Below are positions 15,736 through 27,112 of a DNA stretch of 64,000 bases, one piece after another. A program made the position numbers and the translations under genes. Source of the stretch: Bacillota bacterium (GTDB lineage Bacteria; Bacillota; Clostridia; Oscillospirales; Acutalibacteraceae); the NCBI GenBank assembly GCA_022706685.1, contig JAKJCA010000010.1, positions 1-64,000 on the forward strand, written 5' to 3'. Every line of letters starts with the position of its first letter. Position 1 is the first letter of the stretch. The notes beneath the pieces are model-generated. The model was not told the DNA's origin, did no database searches, and saw nothing but the letters and a program-made list of their open reading frames with translations.

Positions 15736-16662
15736 CTAACGGCCGGCCGGTATGTTTGTTAAAAAGGAAGCAACCTCGCCCGCAGCGGGCAGCGAACGCT
15801 GTGCGCCTCTCTTGGTCACCGTGAGGGCCGCCGCCGCGAGGGCGAAATCTGCCGCCGCCTCAAAGGATTGGCCGCCGCTGACGGCCACGGCGAGCGCGGC
15901 GGAAAACGCGTCGCCCGCCGCCGTGGTATCGACGGCTTCTACCGGGAAAGCAGGCTCGTGCCAAACACGCCCGCTCGCCCCGAACACCGCCCCTTCGCTG
16001 CCGAGCGTGACCGCAACGCAGGGGATTCCCAGGTCGAGCAGATGTTTCGCCGCGGCTTTCGCCTGATCCGCTGTGTCGGCCGGCAACCCGGTGAGGGCTT
16101 CGCATTCGCTCCGGTTGGGGGTGAGGATATCCGCCATTTTGAGCAGGTCCTCCCGGATTTTCCCCGCGGGAGCGGGATTGAGCAGCACCCTTTTGCCGTG
16201 TTTTTTTGCCAGGCGTATGGCGTTTTCCACCGTTTCGGGCGGAATTTCCATCTGAAGCAGCACCGTATCGCACGCTTTGATGCAGTCTTCCGCATTTTCA
16301 ATCATGGCCGGCGTCAGGCAGAAGTTGGCGCCCGGATCCACCACGATCGTATTGTCCGCTTCGGCGACGATAATCACGGCGGCGCCCGTCGGCTTTTCGC
16401 GTGTCTTCAGAACATAACGGGTATCCACGCCGCTGCCGGAAAGGTTGGCCGCCAATTCCCTGCCGAAGGCGTCGTCGCCGACGCAACCGACCATGGAAAC
16501 GAGCGCGCCCAGCCGCGCGGCGGCGACCGCCTGGTTAGCCCCTTTGCCGCCCGGCGAACAGAGAAAACCGCTGCCGAAGACGGTTTCGCCCGGCGCGGGC
16601 ATCCTCGGCGAGGCGACGGTCAGGTCCATATTCAGACTGCCGATTACGGTGATTGAGGCCAT
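15736..16662 (-). CDS. rbsK: ribokinase (PfkB family sugar kinase)
   Basis: 308 residues. Ribokinase phosphorylates D-ribose at O5 with ATP, feeding nucleotide and pentose-phosphate metabolism. The PfkB signatures are complete: IGSLNMDLTV at the start, GGKGANQAVAAARLGA at about 38-53, NPAP near 165, and DTTAAGDAFSAALAVAV at about 240-256 with the catalytic Asp. It has the normal ribokinase length. The ATG at 16662 has GGGGGAG about eight bases upstream. No ribose transporter (Rbs ABC) or RbsD-like partner adjoins it; the fucose-type RbsD relative is 33 kb away. It follows the V-ATPase D gene by 61 bases on the same strand, so read-through from that operon is possible. Confidence 0.93.
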   Translation of the reverse strand: MASITVIGSLNMDLTVASPRMPAPGETVFGSGFLCSPGGKGANQAVAAARLGALVSMVGCVGDDAFGRELAANLSGSGVDTRYVLKTREKPTGAAVIIVAEADNTIVVDPGANFCLTPAMIENAEDCIKACDTVLLQMEIPPETVENAIRLAKKHGKRVLLNPAPAGKIREDLLKMADILTPNRSECEALTGLPADTADQAKAAAKHLLDLGIPCVAVTLGSEGAVFGASGRVWHEPAFPVEAVDTTAAGDAFSAALAVAVSGGQSFEAAADFALAAAALTVTKRGAQRSLPAAGEVASFLTNIPAGR

Positions 16663-16723
16663 GGGCGGCTCTCCCCCTGCGCGGCCAAAACGGGCCCGGG
16701 CGCTGCGGCTTTGAACGCTTGTA

Positions 16724-17374
16724 TTACATGTAATGATGCGCTTTCGCCAGCATCATATCCTTGACTTTCATCAGCCGGGTGGTCGTGCTTCTTTCGTTCT
16801 CGTCGAGTTTCATGGTGATGAAACGGATGGTTTCCTCATAGCGGGGAATCAGCACATGTTCGAGCGCGTTGACACGGCGGCGCGTCTTCTCGATTTCTGC
16901 TGCCATGAGCTGGCACGCTTTTTCCACTTCGGCCAGGCGGAACAGGTCGGGCATAATGTCCGACAGCGATTTCACGGCGACGTCCAAATCGGCCGGCGTG
17001 AAGGCGAAGCCGTAGGAATAGATGTCATGGGCGTCGGGCGTTTTCATTTTGGTGTTGAAGCGCGGGATCAGTACGCTCATGACATTCTCCTGTGTGATGT
17101 CGAGGCTCATCTCCTGCGTGGGCATCATCAGAGCGACGTCGAGGCTTTTATCGCTCATCACCGAACGGGCGACGGCCATGTGCATATTCGCCTGCCCGAT
17201 CCCCTCCTCGACGCGGCGGCGCAGGCGCTTGTTCTCGCGCACCAGTTCGAGGAAGCGGCGCATGAGTTCGTCGCGCTTGTCTTTGAGCAGTTTGTGCCCG
17301 CGGCGCGCCGTGATGAGCTTGCGCTTGAGATTGGTCAGCTCCATGCGGGTCGGATTGATATTCATGACCGCCAT
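16724..17374 (-). CDS. ntpD: V-type ATP synthase/ATPase subunit D
   Basis: 216 residues. Subunit D is the coiled-coil central rotor shaft of V1. The N-terminus (NINPTRMELTNLKRKLITARRGHKLLKDKRDELMR) is the highly conserved opening of the family. A second long helix near the C-terminus (residues 155-200, with RRVNALEHVLIPRYEETI) completes the antiparallel coiled coil. It is the last gene of the nine-gene V-ATPase operon, seven bases after ntpB. The cytoplasmic V1 head transmits ATP-driven rotation to the membrane K ring through D and F. Confidence 0.95.
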   Translation of the reverse strand: MAVMNINPTRMELTNLKRKLITARRGHKLLKDKRDELMRRFLELVRENKRLRRRVEEGIGQANMHMAVARSVMSDKSLDVALMMPTQEMSLDITQENVMSVLIPRFNTKMKTPDAHDIYSYGFAFTPADLDVAVKSLSDIMPDLFRLAEVEKACQLMAAEIEKTRRRVNALEHVLIPRYEETIRFITMKLDENERSTTTRLMKVKDMMLAKAHHYM

Positions 17375-17381
17375 AAACGAT

Positions 17382-18755
17382 TCACACTTTTCCGTAATAT
17401 TCGTCGAGCAGGCTGTCGCTGATGCGTTTGAGTTCGCTGCGCGGCAAGATGGTCAGCAGCCGCCAGCCGAGGTCGAGCGTTTCTTCAATACTCCTGTCGG
17501 TATCGAAGCCCTGCGAAATGTATTCCTTCTCGAACTCTTCGGCGAACTGCGCGTAGGTTTTGTCCATATCCGTCAGCGCCGCCTCGCCGAGGATGACCAT
17601 CAGTTCCTTGGCGTCCTTGCCCCGCGCGTAAGCGGAGAAAAGCTGGTTCATGGTATTGGAATGGTCTTTTCTGGTTTTGCCCTCGCCGATGCCTTTGTCT
17701 TTCAGCCGCGACAGGGAGGGCAGGACGTCGATAGGCGGCGTCACCGCCTTTCGGAACAGTTCGCGGCTGAGGATAATTTGGCCTTCCGTGATGTAGCCCG
17801 TCAAATCGGGGATGGGATGCGTCTTGTCATCCTCGGGCATGGTGAGGATGGGGATAAGCGTGATGCTGCCTTCCTTGCCTTTTTGCCTGCCCGCGCGCTC
17901 GTAAAGCGAGGCAAGGTCGGTGTACATATAGCCGGGGTAACCCCTGCGGCCCGGCACTTCCTTGCGTGCGGCGGATACTTCGCGCAAAGCGTCGGCGTAG
18001 TTGGTGACGTCGGTCAGAATGACCAGCACGTGCATGTTTTTGTCGAACGCCAGGTACTCGGCAGCCGTCAGCGCCATCCTCGGCGTCGCGATGCGCTCGA
18101 TGGCGGGGTCGTCGGCGAGGTTGGAGAACATGACGGTCCGGTCGATGGCGCCGGTGCTGCGGAAACTCTCGACAAAATAGTTCGCTTCCTCAAAGGTGAT
18201 GCCGATGGCGGCGAACACCACCGCGAACTGTTCGCCTTTGCCCAGCACTTTCGCCTGGCGGGCGATCTGCGCGGCGAGCTGCGCGTGCGGGAGGCCGGAA
18301 CCGGAAAATATCGGGAGTTTCTGCCCCCTGACAAGCGTGTTGAGGCCGTCGATGGCGGAGACGCCTGTCTGGATAAACTCCTCGGGATATTGGCGGGCGC
18401 AGGGGTTCATGGGGCTGCCGTTGATATCCATGCGTTTTTCGGGAATGATTTCCGGACCGTTGTCGATGGGCCGGCCGAGGCCGTCGAAGACCCTGCCGAG
18501 CATATCTTCCGACACCCCGAGTTCCATCTGCCTGCCGAGAAAACGCACTTTGCTGTCGGCCAGGTTGATGCCGGCCGAACTTTCAAAAAGCTGGACGAGG
18601 ACGTTGGTGCCGTTGATTTCGAGCACGCGGCAGCGGCGCTTCTCGCCGTTGGCCAGTTCGATTTCGCCCAGTTCGTTGAACTTGACTTCGTCGACTTCGC
18701 GCACGAGCATCAAGGGCCCGGAAACTTCCTGTATGGTTCTGTATTCTTTCGGCAT
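17382..18755 (-). CDS. ntpB: V-type ATP synthase/ATPase subunit B
   Basis: 457 residues. B is the non-catalytic partner of A in the A3B3 head. It begins [19 protein letters not shown], with a beta-barrel N-domain. It lacks the catalytic P-loop and carries the B-type nucleotide-site sequence [15 protein letters not shown] instead. [16 protein letters not shown] and the conserved [19 protein letters not shown] stretch are also seen. The sequence closely follows the bacterial/archaeal V/A-type B subunit in length and order. The start overlaps the last base of the ntpA stop codon, which supports translational coupling within the operon. Cytoplasmic, at the catalytic head. Confidence 0.96.
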   Translation of the reverse strand: MPKEYRTIQEVSGPLMLVREVDEVKFNELGEIELANGEKRRCRVLEINGTNVLVQLFESSAGINLADSKVRFLGRQMELGVSEDMLGRVFDGLGRPIDNGPEIIPEKRMDINGSPMNPCARQYPEEFIQTGVSAIDGLNTLVRGQKLPIFSGSGLPHAQLAAQIARQAKVLGKGEQFAVVFAAIGITFEEANYFVESFRSTGAIDRTVMFSNLADDPAIERIATPRMALTAAEYLAFDKNMHVLVILTDVTNYADALREVSAARKEVPGRRGYPGYMYTDLASLYERAGRQKGKEGSITLIPILTMPEDDKTHPIPDLTGYITEGQIILSRELFRKAVTPPIDVLPSLSRLKDKGIGEGKTRKDHSNTMNQLFSAYARGKDAKELMVILGEAALTDMDKTYAQFAEEFEKEYISQGFDTDRSIEETLDLGWRLLTILPRSELKRISDSLLDEYYGKV

Positions 18756-20527
18756 CAGAGCGTCTCCTTCCTGTCGAGCGCTTCTTTCAGCTGTTCGGCA
18801 AGTTTCTTTTCGACCTGTTTGTATTCCTCTTCGATACGCTGTTCGGGGATGTACTTGAAACGGCCGATGGCCTCTCTTACGGGCAGTTTGACCAGGTCTT
18901 CGATATCGGCGGCGCCGTCGAGCGCTTCGAGCGCGGAATCGTAATAAGAGATGATCAGTTTCATCATCAGATACTGTTTGCGCAGGGAGGTGTAGGTGTC
19001 GATTTCATGGTAAGCGAGCTGGTGAAGGAAATCCTCGCGGATGGAGCGGGCCGCTTCCATCTTCAAGCGGTCCCTGTCGGAAAGGGCGTCCATGCCGACG
19101 AGGCGGACGATTTCTTCGAGCGCCGCCTCTTCCGAAAGCAGACGCAGCAGCACCCCCCTGAGGACCGTCCAGTTTTCCTCGATATGGCCGTTGAACCAGT
19201 TTCCCAGGCTGGCGGCGTACAGCGAATAGCTCGTCAGCCAGTTGATGGCGGGGAAATGCCTCTTATACGCCAGGGTTGCGTCGAGGCCCCAGAAAACTTT
19301 GACGATGCGTAGCGTCGCCTGCGACACGGGTTCCGAAATATCTCCCCCCGGAGGCGAGACGGCGCCGATGACCGTCAGCGCGCCTTCGCGCGCGTCGGAA
19401 CCCAGGGCGACCACCCTGCCCGCCCTTTCGTAGAACTGGGCGAGGCGGCTGCCTAGATAGGCCGGGTAGCCCTCCTCGCCGGGCATTTCTTCCAACCGGC
19501 CGGACATCTCGCGCAGGGCCTCCGCCCAGCGAGAGGTGGAATCCGCCATCAGCGCGACGGAATAGCCCATATCGCGGAAATACTCGGCAATGGTTATCCC
19601 GGTATAAATCGATGCCTCGCGCGCGGCGACGGGCATATCCGAGGTGTTGGCAATCAGGACCGTACGCTCCATCAGCGATTTGCCGGTGTGCGGGTCAATC
19701 AGCGAGGGAAACTCGTTGAGGACGTCCGTCATTTCGTTGCCGCGTTCGCCGCAGCCGATATAGACGACAATGTCCGCTTCCGCCCATTTGGCCAACTGGT
19801 GCTGGGTAACGGTCTTGCCGCTGCCGAAAGGCCCCGGGATTGCGGCGACGCCGCCCATGGCGATGGGAAACAGCGCGTCGATCACTCTTTGCCCCGTCAC
19901 CATCGGTTTGTTGGGAGCCATTTTCTTCGCATACGGCCTCCCGCGGCGGACCGGCCATTTCTGCATCAAGCCCACCTGCGCCTCACGGCCTTTTTCATCG
20001 GTCAGCACGCAGACCGTCCCGGTGACGGTAAAATCGCCTTCCGTGACGGATTTCACCGTGCCGGATAAGCCGGGCGGCACCATGATTTTATGCGAAACGA
20101 CCTGTGTTTCCTGTACCGTACCGACGATATCCCCTTCCGCGAGCCGGTCGCCCGGCTGAACGCAGGGGGTAAAATGCCAGACGTTTTCCCGGTTGAGCGA
20201 AGGGACCTCGATGCCCCGCGACAGCGAGTTGCCCGAACGCTCTCGTATCGCGTCCAGCGGCCTTTGGATACCGTCGAAAATACTGCCGACCAGCCCGGGC
20301 CCCAGTTCCACGCTCAGCGCCACGCCCGTGGATTCCACCGGTTCGCCCGTGCCCAGGCCCGACGTTTCCTCATAGACTTGAATCGACGCCTGGTCGCCGT
20401 GCATCTCGATAATTTCGCCGATGAGCCGGCTGGAACTGACGCGCACGACGTCAAACATATTCGAGTCCCTCATGCCCGAAGCGACGACCAGCGGACCCGA
20501 TATTTTGGAGATTTTGCCTGTGCTCAT
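18755..20527 (-). CDS. ntpA: V-type ATP synthase/ATPase catalytic subunit A
   Basis: 590 residues. A hydrolyses ATP in the V1 head (or makes it when the pump runs in reverse). After the beta-barrel N-domain there is the A-specific non-homologous region (about 110-200), then the P-loop GPFGSGKTV near residue 229, followed by [39 protein letters not shown] and [18 protein letters not shown] are also present, all standard. The open frame continues 17 codons further upstream, but the ATG at 20527 gives the usual length and N-terminus ([14 protein letters not shown]). It follows ntpF by about 47 bases. Confidence 0.97.
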   Translation of the reverse strand: MSTGKISKISGPLVVASGMRDSNMFDVVRVSSSRLIGEIIEMHGDQASIQVYEETSGLGTGEPVESTGVALSVELGPGLVGSIFDGIQRPLDAIRERSGNSLSRGIEVPSLNRENVWHFTPCVQPGDRLAEGDIVGTVQETQVVSHKIMVPPGLSGTVKSVTEGDFTVTGTVCVLTDEKGREAQVGLMQKWPVRRGRPYAKKMAPNKPMVTGQRVIDALFPIAMGGVAAIPGPFGSGKTVTQHQLAKWAEADIVVYIGCGERGNEMTDVLNEFPSLIDPHTGKSLMERTVLIANTSDMPVAAREASIYTGITIAEYFRDMGYSVALMADSTSRWAEALREMSGRLEEMPGEEGYPAYLGSRLAQFYERAGRVVALGSDAREGALTVIGAVSPPGGDISEPVSQATLRIVKVFWGLDATLAYKRHFPAINWLTSYSLYAASLGNWFNGHIEENWTVLRGVLLRLLSEEAALEEIVRLVGMDALSDRDRLKMEAARSIREDFLHQLAYHEIDTYTSLRKQYLMMKLIISYYDSALEALDGAADIEDLVKLPVREAIGRFKYIPEQRIEEEYKQVEKKLAEQLKEALDRKETL

Positions 20528-20574
20528 GATGCGCTCTCGCCTTTCCCGCGGGCCAAAAGCGCCCGCGCGCTGAT

Positions 20575-20913
20575 TCAAATGCCCTTGGAGGACCTGTCGT
20601 CCTCCGAGATGATGTCCGAACCGACCGCCTGCTCGACGGATTTGCCGACATAGCGCATGCCGAGGCCCGTGTTGCCTTTGACGCCGGGAATCGGGATAAC
20701 CGCGGGCAGCGGCAGATGCCGGTAGCGGTCGAGCTCATCCGTGATTTGAGAAGCCAGCAGTTCGGTGATGTAAATGACGGCGTAATGGTCCGCGGCGAGC
20801 CTTCTTAAGGTCTTCGCCGCTTCCTGCGCGCCGTCCGCCTGAAAAATATGAATGCCGAGCGAGGCGAAGCCGCAGATGCTGTCTTTATCGCCGACGGCGG
20901 CGATTTTATACAT
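20575..20913 (-). CDS. ntpF: V-type ATP synthase/ATPase subunit F
   Basis: 112 residues. F is a small Rossmann-like subunit that binds the D shaft. It opens [20 protein letters not shown], the conserved first strand and loop, and has [11 protein letters not shown] in the middle and [20 protein letters not shown] near the end, matching the family. The C-terminal tail is rich in charged residues. Its start overlaps the end of the C-subunit gene by eight bases, which points to coupled translation. Cytoplasmic, in the rotor of V1. Confidence 0.93.
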   Translation of the reverse strand: MYKIAAVGDKDSICGFASLGIHIFQADGAQEAAKTLRRLAADHYAVIYITELLASQITDELDRYRHLPLPAVIPIPGVKGNTGLGMRYVGKSVEQAVGSDIISEDDRSSKGI

Positions 20914-21892
20914 AGATTTGCCTCACTCTCTTTCGGATCATCTGCGAGGGCAGACCGTTGATTTTTGCGTTGAGAATGATGCGGGCGTTTTTGATTTCCG
21001 CATCCCTGTAAATATAAAAAGCGACGACAGGGTCGGGGCCCAAAGGAGTGTATTTCGCGCGGGCGACCCGGCCGGCGACGGCTTCGTCGCACCATTTTTC
21101 GAACGCCGCAAGGCCTGATTTCAGCGCCTCGGCCGCCGTTTCTCCGAGAGGCGACGACGCAACGAAAGACAATAAGGCTTCTTCCCCGGAAAGCGCGGAG
21201 GCCGCAAGTCCGGCGCTGTCGAGCAGTCCGCAGCGGCATAGAGCCCCGAGGATGAATTCCTCCTCCCTGCCGATGGAAGCGCAGCGGACAGCCGTTTTGA
21301 CGTTGGATGCGGCGGCGGAAAGCCGCGTGATTTCCGCAAGCAGAACGCTGCCGGAGTTTTCCGCAAAATCGACGGCCGTGCCGAGCGCGGCGGTATCCAG
21401 AAAAATTTCCGCCATTCTGCCGTTTTCCAGCCGCACGATGGCATCGTACGCGTCGAGCGCCGGCTGGCGCATATAGTCCGGCAGCAGGCCGAAATCCATT
21501 TTTTCGACGGCAGCGCCAAGCGATTGCGGCGGTATCAGGGCGGGTTCGATATAGTAATCCGACGGTTTGAGGCCGGACAGCACCGCCTTCAACGCCGCTT
21601 TGAGATTGTGAAAATCGTTTGCGACAATCAGGGCGTTGAAGATGCCGATGTCGGGTACGGATTCAGCCATGAGCTGCCAGGTTTTAACGCTTTCAGCCTC
21701 GAGCATGCCCGTGATGCCGGCTTCGCCGGACGAGGCCTGCCAGCCCTTGTCGGCAAGGATCCGCAACGCGGCGGCAAGGTCGGGAGCGGCAATCAGCTGC
21801 TCGGTTTCCGCCGGCGAGAGAAGCGTGTTCTCAAGCGCCCTGATTCTCGCCACACCGTAGGCGAAATCCGTATCGCGCAACTGCTTTGTCAC
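20906..21892 (-). CDS. ntpC: V-type ATP synthase/ATPase subunit C
   Basis: 328 residues starting at a GTG with AAAGAGGACG upstream. C (the V0 d-type subunit) is the funnel-shaped, mainly helical adaptor joining the central rotor to the K ring. The sequence is helical throughout, begins DFAYGVARIRALENTLLSP, and contains IFNALIVANDFHNLKAALKA, typical of the family. The C-terminal part has PDPVVAFYIYRDAEIKNARIILNAKINGLP, the most conserved segment of the family. It is membrane-peripheral, between V1 and V0. It is flanked by ntpE upstream and ntpF downstream, overlapping the latter. Confidence 0.94.
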   Translation of the reverse strand: MTKQLRDTDFAYGVARIRALENTLLSPAETEQLIAAPDLAAALRILADKGWQASSGEAGITGMLEAESVKTWQLMAESVPDIGIFNALIVANDFHNLKAALKAVLSGLKPSDYYIEPALIPPQSLGAAVEKMDFGLLPDYMRQPALDAYDAIVRLENGRMAEIFLDTAALGTAVDFAENSGSVLLAEITRLSAAASNVKTAVRCASIGREEEFILGALCRCGLLDSAGLAASALSGEEALLSFVASSPLGETAAEALKSGLAAFEKWCDEAVAGRVARAKYTPLGPDPVVAFYIYRDAEIKNARIILNAKINGLPSQMIRKRVRQIYV

Positions 21893-21962
21893 CGTCCTCT
21901 TTGTTTATTTTCGGTTCCGGCTGCGCCGCCCGGGGAAAAAGCGCCGCTTTACCAGACAAGCG

Positions 21963-22553
21963 TTAAAAGATGATGCCGCAGACCGTTTCTTTCAACATGT
22001 CCAGTTTTTCCTGCACCAGGGCATCGAAGGTGCAGTTGACCTCGATAACGCCGTATTCGAGAACAAAGCCCCCGTCGATTTGCGCCGGTTGGCCGCTGAT
22101 GGAAATACGGGTGCCGCCCCCGGCGAGCGCCGCGTTGAGCTGCTCTTCAAACCCCGGAGGCAAACGGTCCAGATCGAGCCGGGAAAGGCGCATGACGCCT
22201 TCTCCGGGCATGGCGTTCTCCGCCGCAAGGGCCTTGAGCGCGGCGAAATATCTTTCTTCCGGCAGTTCTTTCAGCGCCTGCAGCGCCGCGGAAATGGTTT
22301 CGTTGACGGCTTGCGCTTTCGCTTCCAGAAGCAGCAGGCTCGCCTTCTGCCTGGCGGCAGACTGCGCCGCGGCGGCGGACTGCTGCGCGCGCAAGCGCGT
22401 TTTTTCGGCGGCAAGCGCAATCATTTTCTCCGCTTCCGCCGAAGCCGCGGCGGTGATTTCCTCCGCTTGCAGCGCGGCCTGCTCGAGGATGCCGGCGCAT
22501 TGGTGGGCGGAATCCCCTTTAATTCTTTCGACAATTCTTTCGGTGCCTGTCAT
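21963..22553 (-). CDS. ntpE: V-type ATP synthase/ATPase subunit E (peripheral stalk)
   Basis: 196 residues. E forms the peripheral stalk with the G/H subunit. The first about 110 residues are Ala/Glu/Gln-rich and read as one long coiled-coil helix (ILEQAALQAEEITAAASAEAEKMI and so on). The C-terminal globular part has QIDGGFVLEYGVIEVNCTFDALV, the conserved end of the family. It is 10 bases after ntpK and 70 bases before ntpC. The N-terminal half pairs with the other stalk protein encoded as the first gene of the operon. Confidence 0.92.
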   Translation of the reverse strand: MTGTERIVERIKGDSAHQCAGILEQAALQAEEITAAASAEAEKMIALAAEKTRLRAQQSAAAAQSAARQKASLLLLEAKAQAVNETISAALQALKELPEERYFAALKALAAENAMPGEGVMRLSRLDLDRLPPGFEEQLNAALAGGGTRISISGQPAQIDGGFVLEYGVIEVNCTFDALVQEKLDMLKETVCGIIF

Positions 22554-22563
22554 GGGCGGCGCC

Positions 22564-25054
<2,491 letters not shown>

Positions 25055-25103
25055 CGGAACACTTCCTTCGCGGCGGCGGTTCGCAGCGGGGTTCTATGAA
25101 CGG

Positions 25104-25421
25104 TTACGCGGGACCGAGCAGACTGCCGATAACGGCCTGCACGGCTGGAGCCCGTTTGAGCGCGGCGCTGTTTTTGATCTTTTGCGCCTCGGCGTCCGCC
25201 TGCCGCGCGGCCTCCCGGACGATTTCGTCGGCGCGCTGTTTCGCCTCTGCGTCCGCGGCTTCGGCGGCGGCCTTGATTTGTTTTTCGGCTCCGGCCAGTA
25301 TGGCCTGCGCTTTTTGTTTAGCCTCTTCGATGAGCGCTTCGGCTTGTTCTTTCGCTTCGCTTTCCGCCTGCCTTGCTGCGGCTTCGGCGGCAAGCACTTG
25401 ATTGAGCATCTCGGATGCCAT
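25104..25421 (-). CDS. V-type ATPase subunit G/H-type stalk protein
   Basis: 105 residues, first gene of the operon. It is almost entirely one Ala/Glu/Lys-rich amphipathic helix (AEAAARQAESEAKEQAEALIEEAKQKAQ and onward), with a short non-helical tail PAVQAVIGSLLGPA. This is the plan of the V/A-ATPase H (also called G) subunit that pairs with E in the peripheral stalk. The ATG at 25421 has GGAGG nine bases upstream; an in-frame TTG two codons earlier is too close to that site. Weak sequence conservation means that the call rests on the coiled-coil form and on its position before ntpI. Confidence 0.85.
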   Translation of the reverse strand: MASEMLNQVLAAEAAARQAESEAKEQAEALIEEAKQKAQAILAGAEKQIKAAAEAADAEAKQRADEIVREAARQADAEAQKIKNSAALKRAPAVQAVIGSLLGPA

Positions 25422-25520
25422 GGACAAAATCCTCCAAGGTTTCGACGGGTAAGCAAACGTTCAAATCATACGGAATTGCCAGCAGCAGCATACAGTTTAC
25501 TGTTTTGGCTCAGTCGAAGT

Positions 25521-25526
25521 ATTATA
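25521..25526 (-). promoter_or_regulatory. putative -10 element for the V-ATPase operon
   Basis: Minus-strand TATAAT (25526-25521) lies about 100 bases before the first V-ATPase gene. The -35 position 17 bases upstream reads TAGTAA, a poor match. Together with the plus-strand element at 25637-25645 it is the only notable content of the 324-base divergent gap 25422-25745, in which I see no additional gene. Confidence 0.4.
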
Positions 25527-25636
25527 ACACGGAAACCGGCGGTTTACTATATCCGCCCCAATGGAAAGTCGCGCCGCATGAAGCGTTTTTCAGGGAACAA
25601 TAATTGAAATCTTCCTGCTTTTCAGCACACATATTA

Positions 25637-25645
25637 TGCTATACT
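25637..25645 (+). promoter_or_regulatory. extended -10 promoter for the transporter-GH16 operon
   Basis: TGC-TATACT forms an extended -10 element. No good -35 is seen. The leader to the ATG at 25746 is about 95 bases long and carries no hairpin that I recognise as a riboswitch or attenuator. Confidence 0.5.
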
Positions 25646-25745
25646 CTGTTAAGAAAGCCGTGCGAAAATACCGGAAAACGCAGCGCGAAATACCCCGCCT
25701 CAGCGTAGGGCATGAAAGAGAAAGCCCGAAACAGGGACGCAACGT

Positions 25746-27035
25746 ATGGAAGAAAAGCTCAAGCTCAATGTCAAAACAACGCTGCTGGTTTCGCTCTCAC
25801 TGGTGACCTGGGGGGCGTTCAGCGAGGTTTTCAACAGCACGGTTCAAAATATCCTCGTAGAGCGGCTTGGCAACAGCGAAACGTTTAAAGGCGTCATCAT
25901 GTCGGCCGGCAACGTCATGGCGCTGGTACTGTTCCCGCTGTTCGGCGTTTTGTCGGACAGAACGGCAAGCCGTTTCGGCAAACGGAAACCTTATATCCTG
26001 GCGGGCGGTTTTCTGACGGCTTTCTCGCTGATGGGCGCCCTCTTTTTTGCCAATACATACTCGACCGCCGGTTTTTCGGGGTTTATTATCCTGGCGCTGT
26101 TCGGCATGTCCGTCAACCGTCCGGCCGCTTTCGCCATCATACCGGACCTGACCCCGAAGCCCCTGAACTCGGAGGCCAACGCGCTCAAAGGCGTGGTGCT
26201 TTCCGCCGGCGGGTTCGCGGTGACGCTTCTCATTATCATTTTCGGCACCGATTTCACGGCGGTATATTCCGGCTCGGTGGCGCTGATGCTGGTTTCGCTG
26301 ATTGTTTTCGCTGTTTTTGTCAAAGAAAACAAGCTGCTTGATTCGCGCAGGGATCTGCTGGACAAATACAACCGCGTTCAGGACAGCTGCCACAAGGGCA
26401 GGTTCCGCATCTCCACCATGCCGCCGGAAAAAAAGCGCAGCGTGCTGTTCCTGCTCGCGGTGACGCTATTCGCGTTTTTCAGTTACAGCGCCGCCATGTC
26501 CACCTACGTCAATTACGCCAATAAAGTATGGGGCATGCCCTACAACCAAACCGGTATCTTTGTCGTCATCATCGGCGCGGGCGGACTGATTGTCCTGTAT
26601 CCGGTGACGGCCGCGGCGAAAAAAATCGGGCGCAAAAATACGGTGATGACAGGGCTGGCGTTTCTGTTCGCCGGTTTTGTGCTGGCGGCTTTTATGAAGA
26701 AGTTCGGCATACTGACTTTGGCCGCTTACCTGCTCATCGGCGTCGGCTGGTCCGCCGTGAGCATCATCACCATGCCGATGCTTTTTGAACTGTCGGACGT
26801 CAGCACGGTGGGGGCTTTTGTTTCCGCCTATACGGTCTCGAGTACAATCGGCAGAACGGCCGCTCCGTTTCTCATCGGGTTTTTGATTGACAACACCCGC
26901 TTCGGGTACGCGGTGCTCTACCCCTGCGCCGCCGCCGGCGTCGTGGCGTCTGCCCTTTGCCTGCTGTTTGTCCGGCACGGGAACGTGGCCGCCGCGCAAG
27001 CCGGCTGCGCTTCAACCGCCGTAATGGAGGCTTGA
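25746..27035 (+). CDS. MFS/GPH-family sugar transporter
   Basis: 429 residues with about 12 hydrophobic helices. Between helices 2 and 3 it has GVLSDRTASRFGKRKPYIL, the RxxxGRRRP-type cytoplasmic loop of the glycoside-pentoside-hexuronide:cation symporters and of SLC45-like MFS proteins. A similar but weaker loop (AAAKKIGRKN) occurs in the second half, as expected for the two six-helix halves. It should import oligosaccharides or glycosides with a cation, in this organism perhaps Na+. ATG start, 77 bases before a second transporter of the same superfamily, then an LRR lipoprotein and GH16, so it most likely takes up products of beta-glucan breakdown. Confidence 0.85.
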   Translation: MEEKLKLNVKTTLLVSLSLVTWGAFSEVFNSTVQNILVERLGNSETFKGVIMSAGNVMALVLFPLFGVLSDRTASRFGKRKPYILAGGFLTAFSLMGALFFANTYSTAGFSGFIILALFGMSVNRPAAFAIIPDLTPKPLNSEANALKGVVLSAGGFAVTLLIIIFGTDFTAVYSGSVALMLVSLIVFAVFVKENKLLDSRRDLLDKYNRVQDSCHKGRFRISTMPPEKKRSVLFLLAVTLFAFFSYSAAMSTYVNYANKVWGMPYNQTGIFVVIIGAGGLIVLYPVTAAAKKIGRKNTVMTGLAFLFAGFVLAAFMKKFGILTLAAYLLIGVGWSAVSIITMPMLFELSDVSTVGAFVSAYTVSSTIGRTAAPFLIGFLIDNTRFGYAVLYPCAAAGVVASALCLLFVRHGNVAAAQAGCASTAVMEA

Positions 27036-27112
27036 CGGCCCGGCGTCAGCAGCGCCGCCGGGATGCCGTCGCCGATAGGAATTTACCGTAAAGCAAAAGG
27101 AAGTGAAATCGT

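Noticed and set aside
17022-18944. Long plus-strand open frame (640 codons) opposite ntpB
   Set aside because: It is fully antisense to the strongly conserved ntpB/ntpD genes, and its protein is low-complexity (Gly/Val/Asp/His/Arg) as expected from GC-rich antisense codons.
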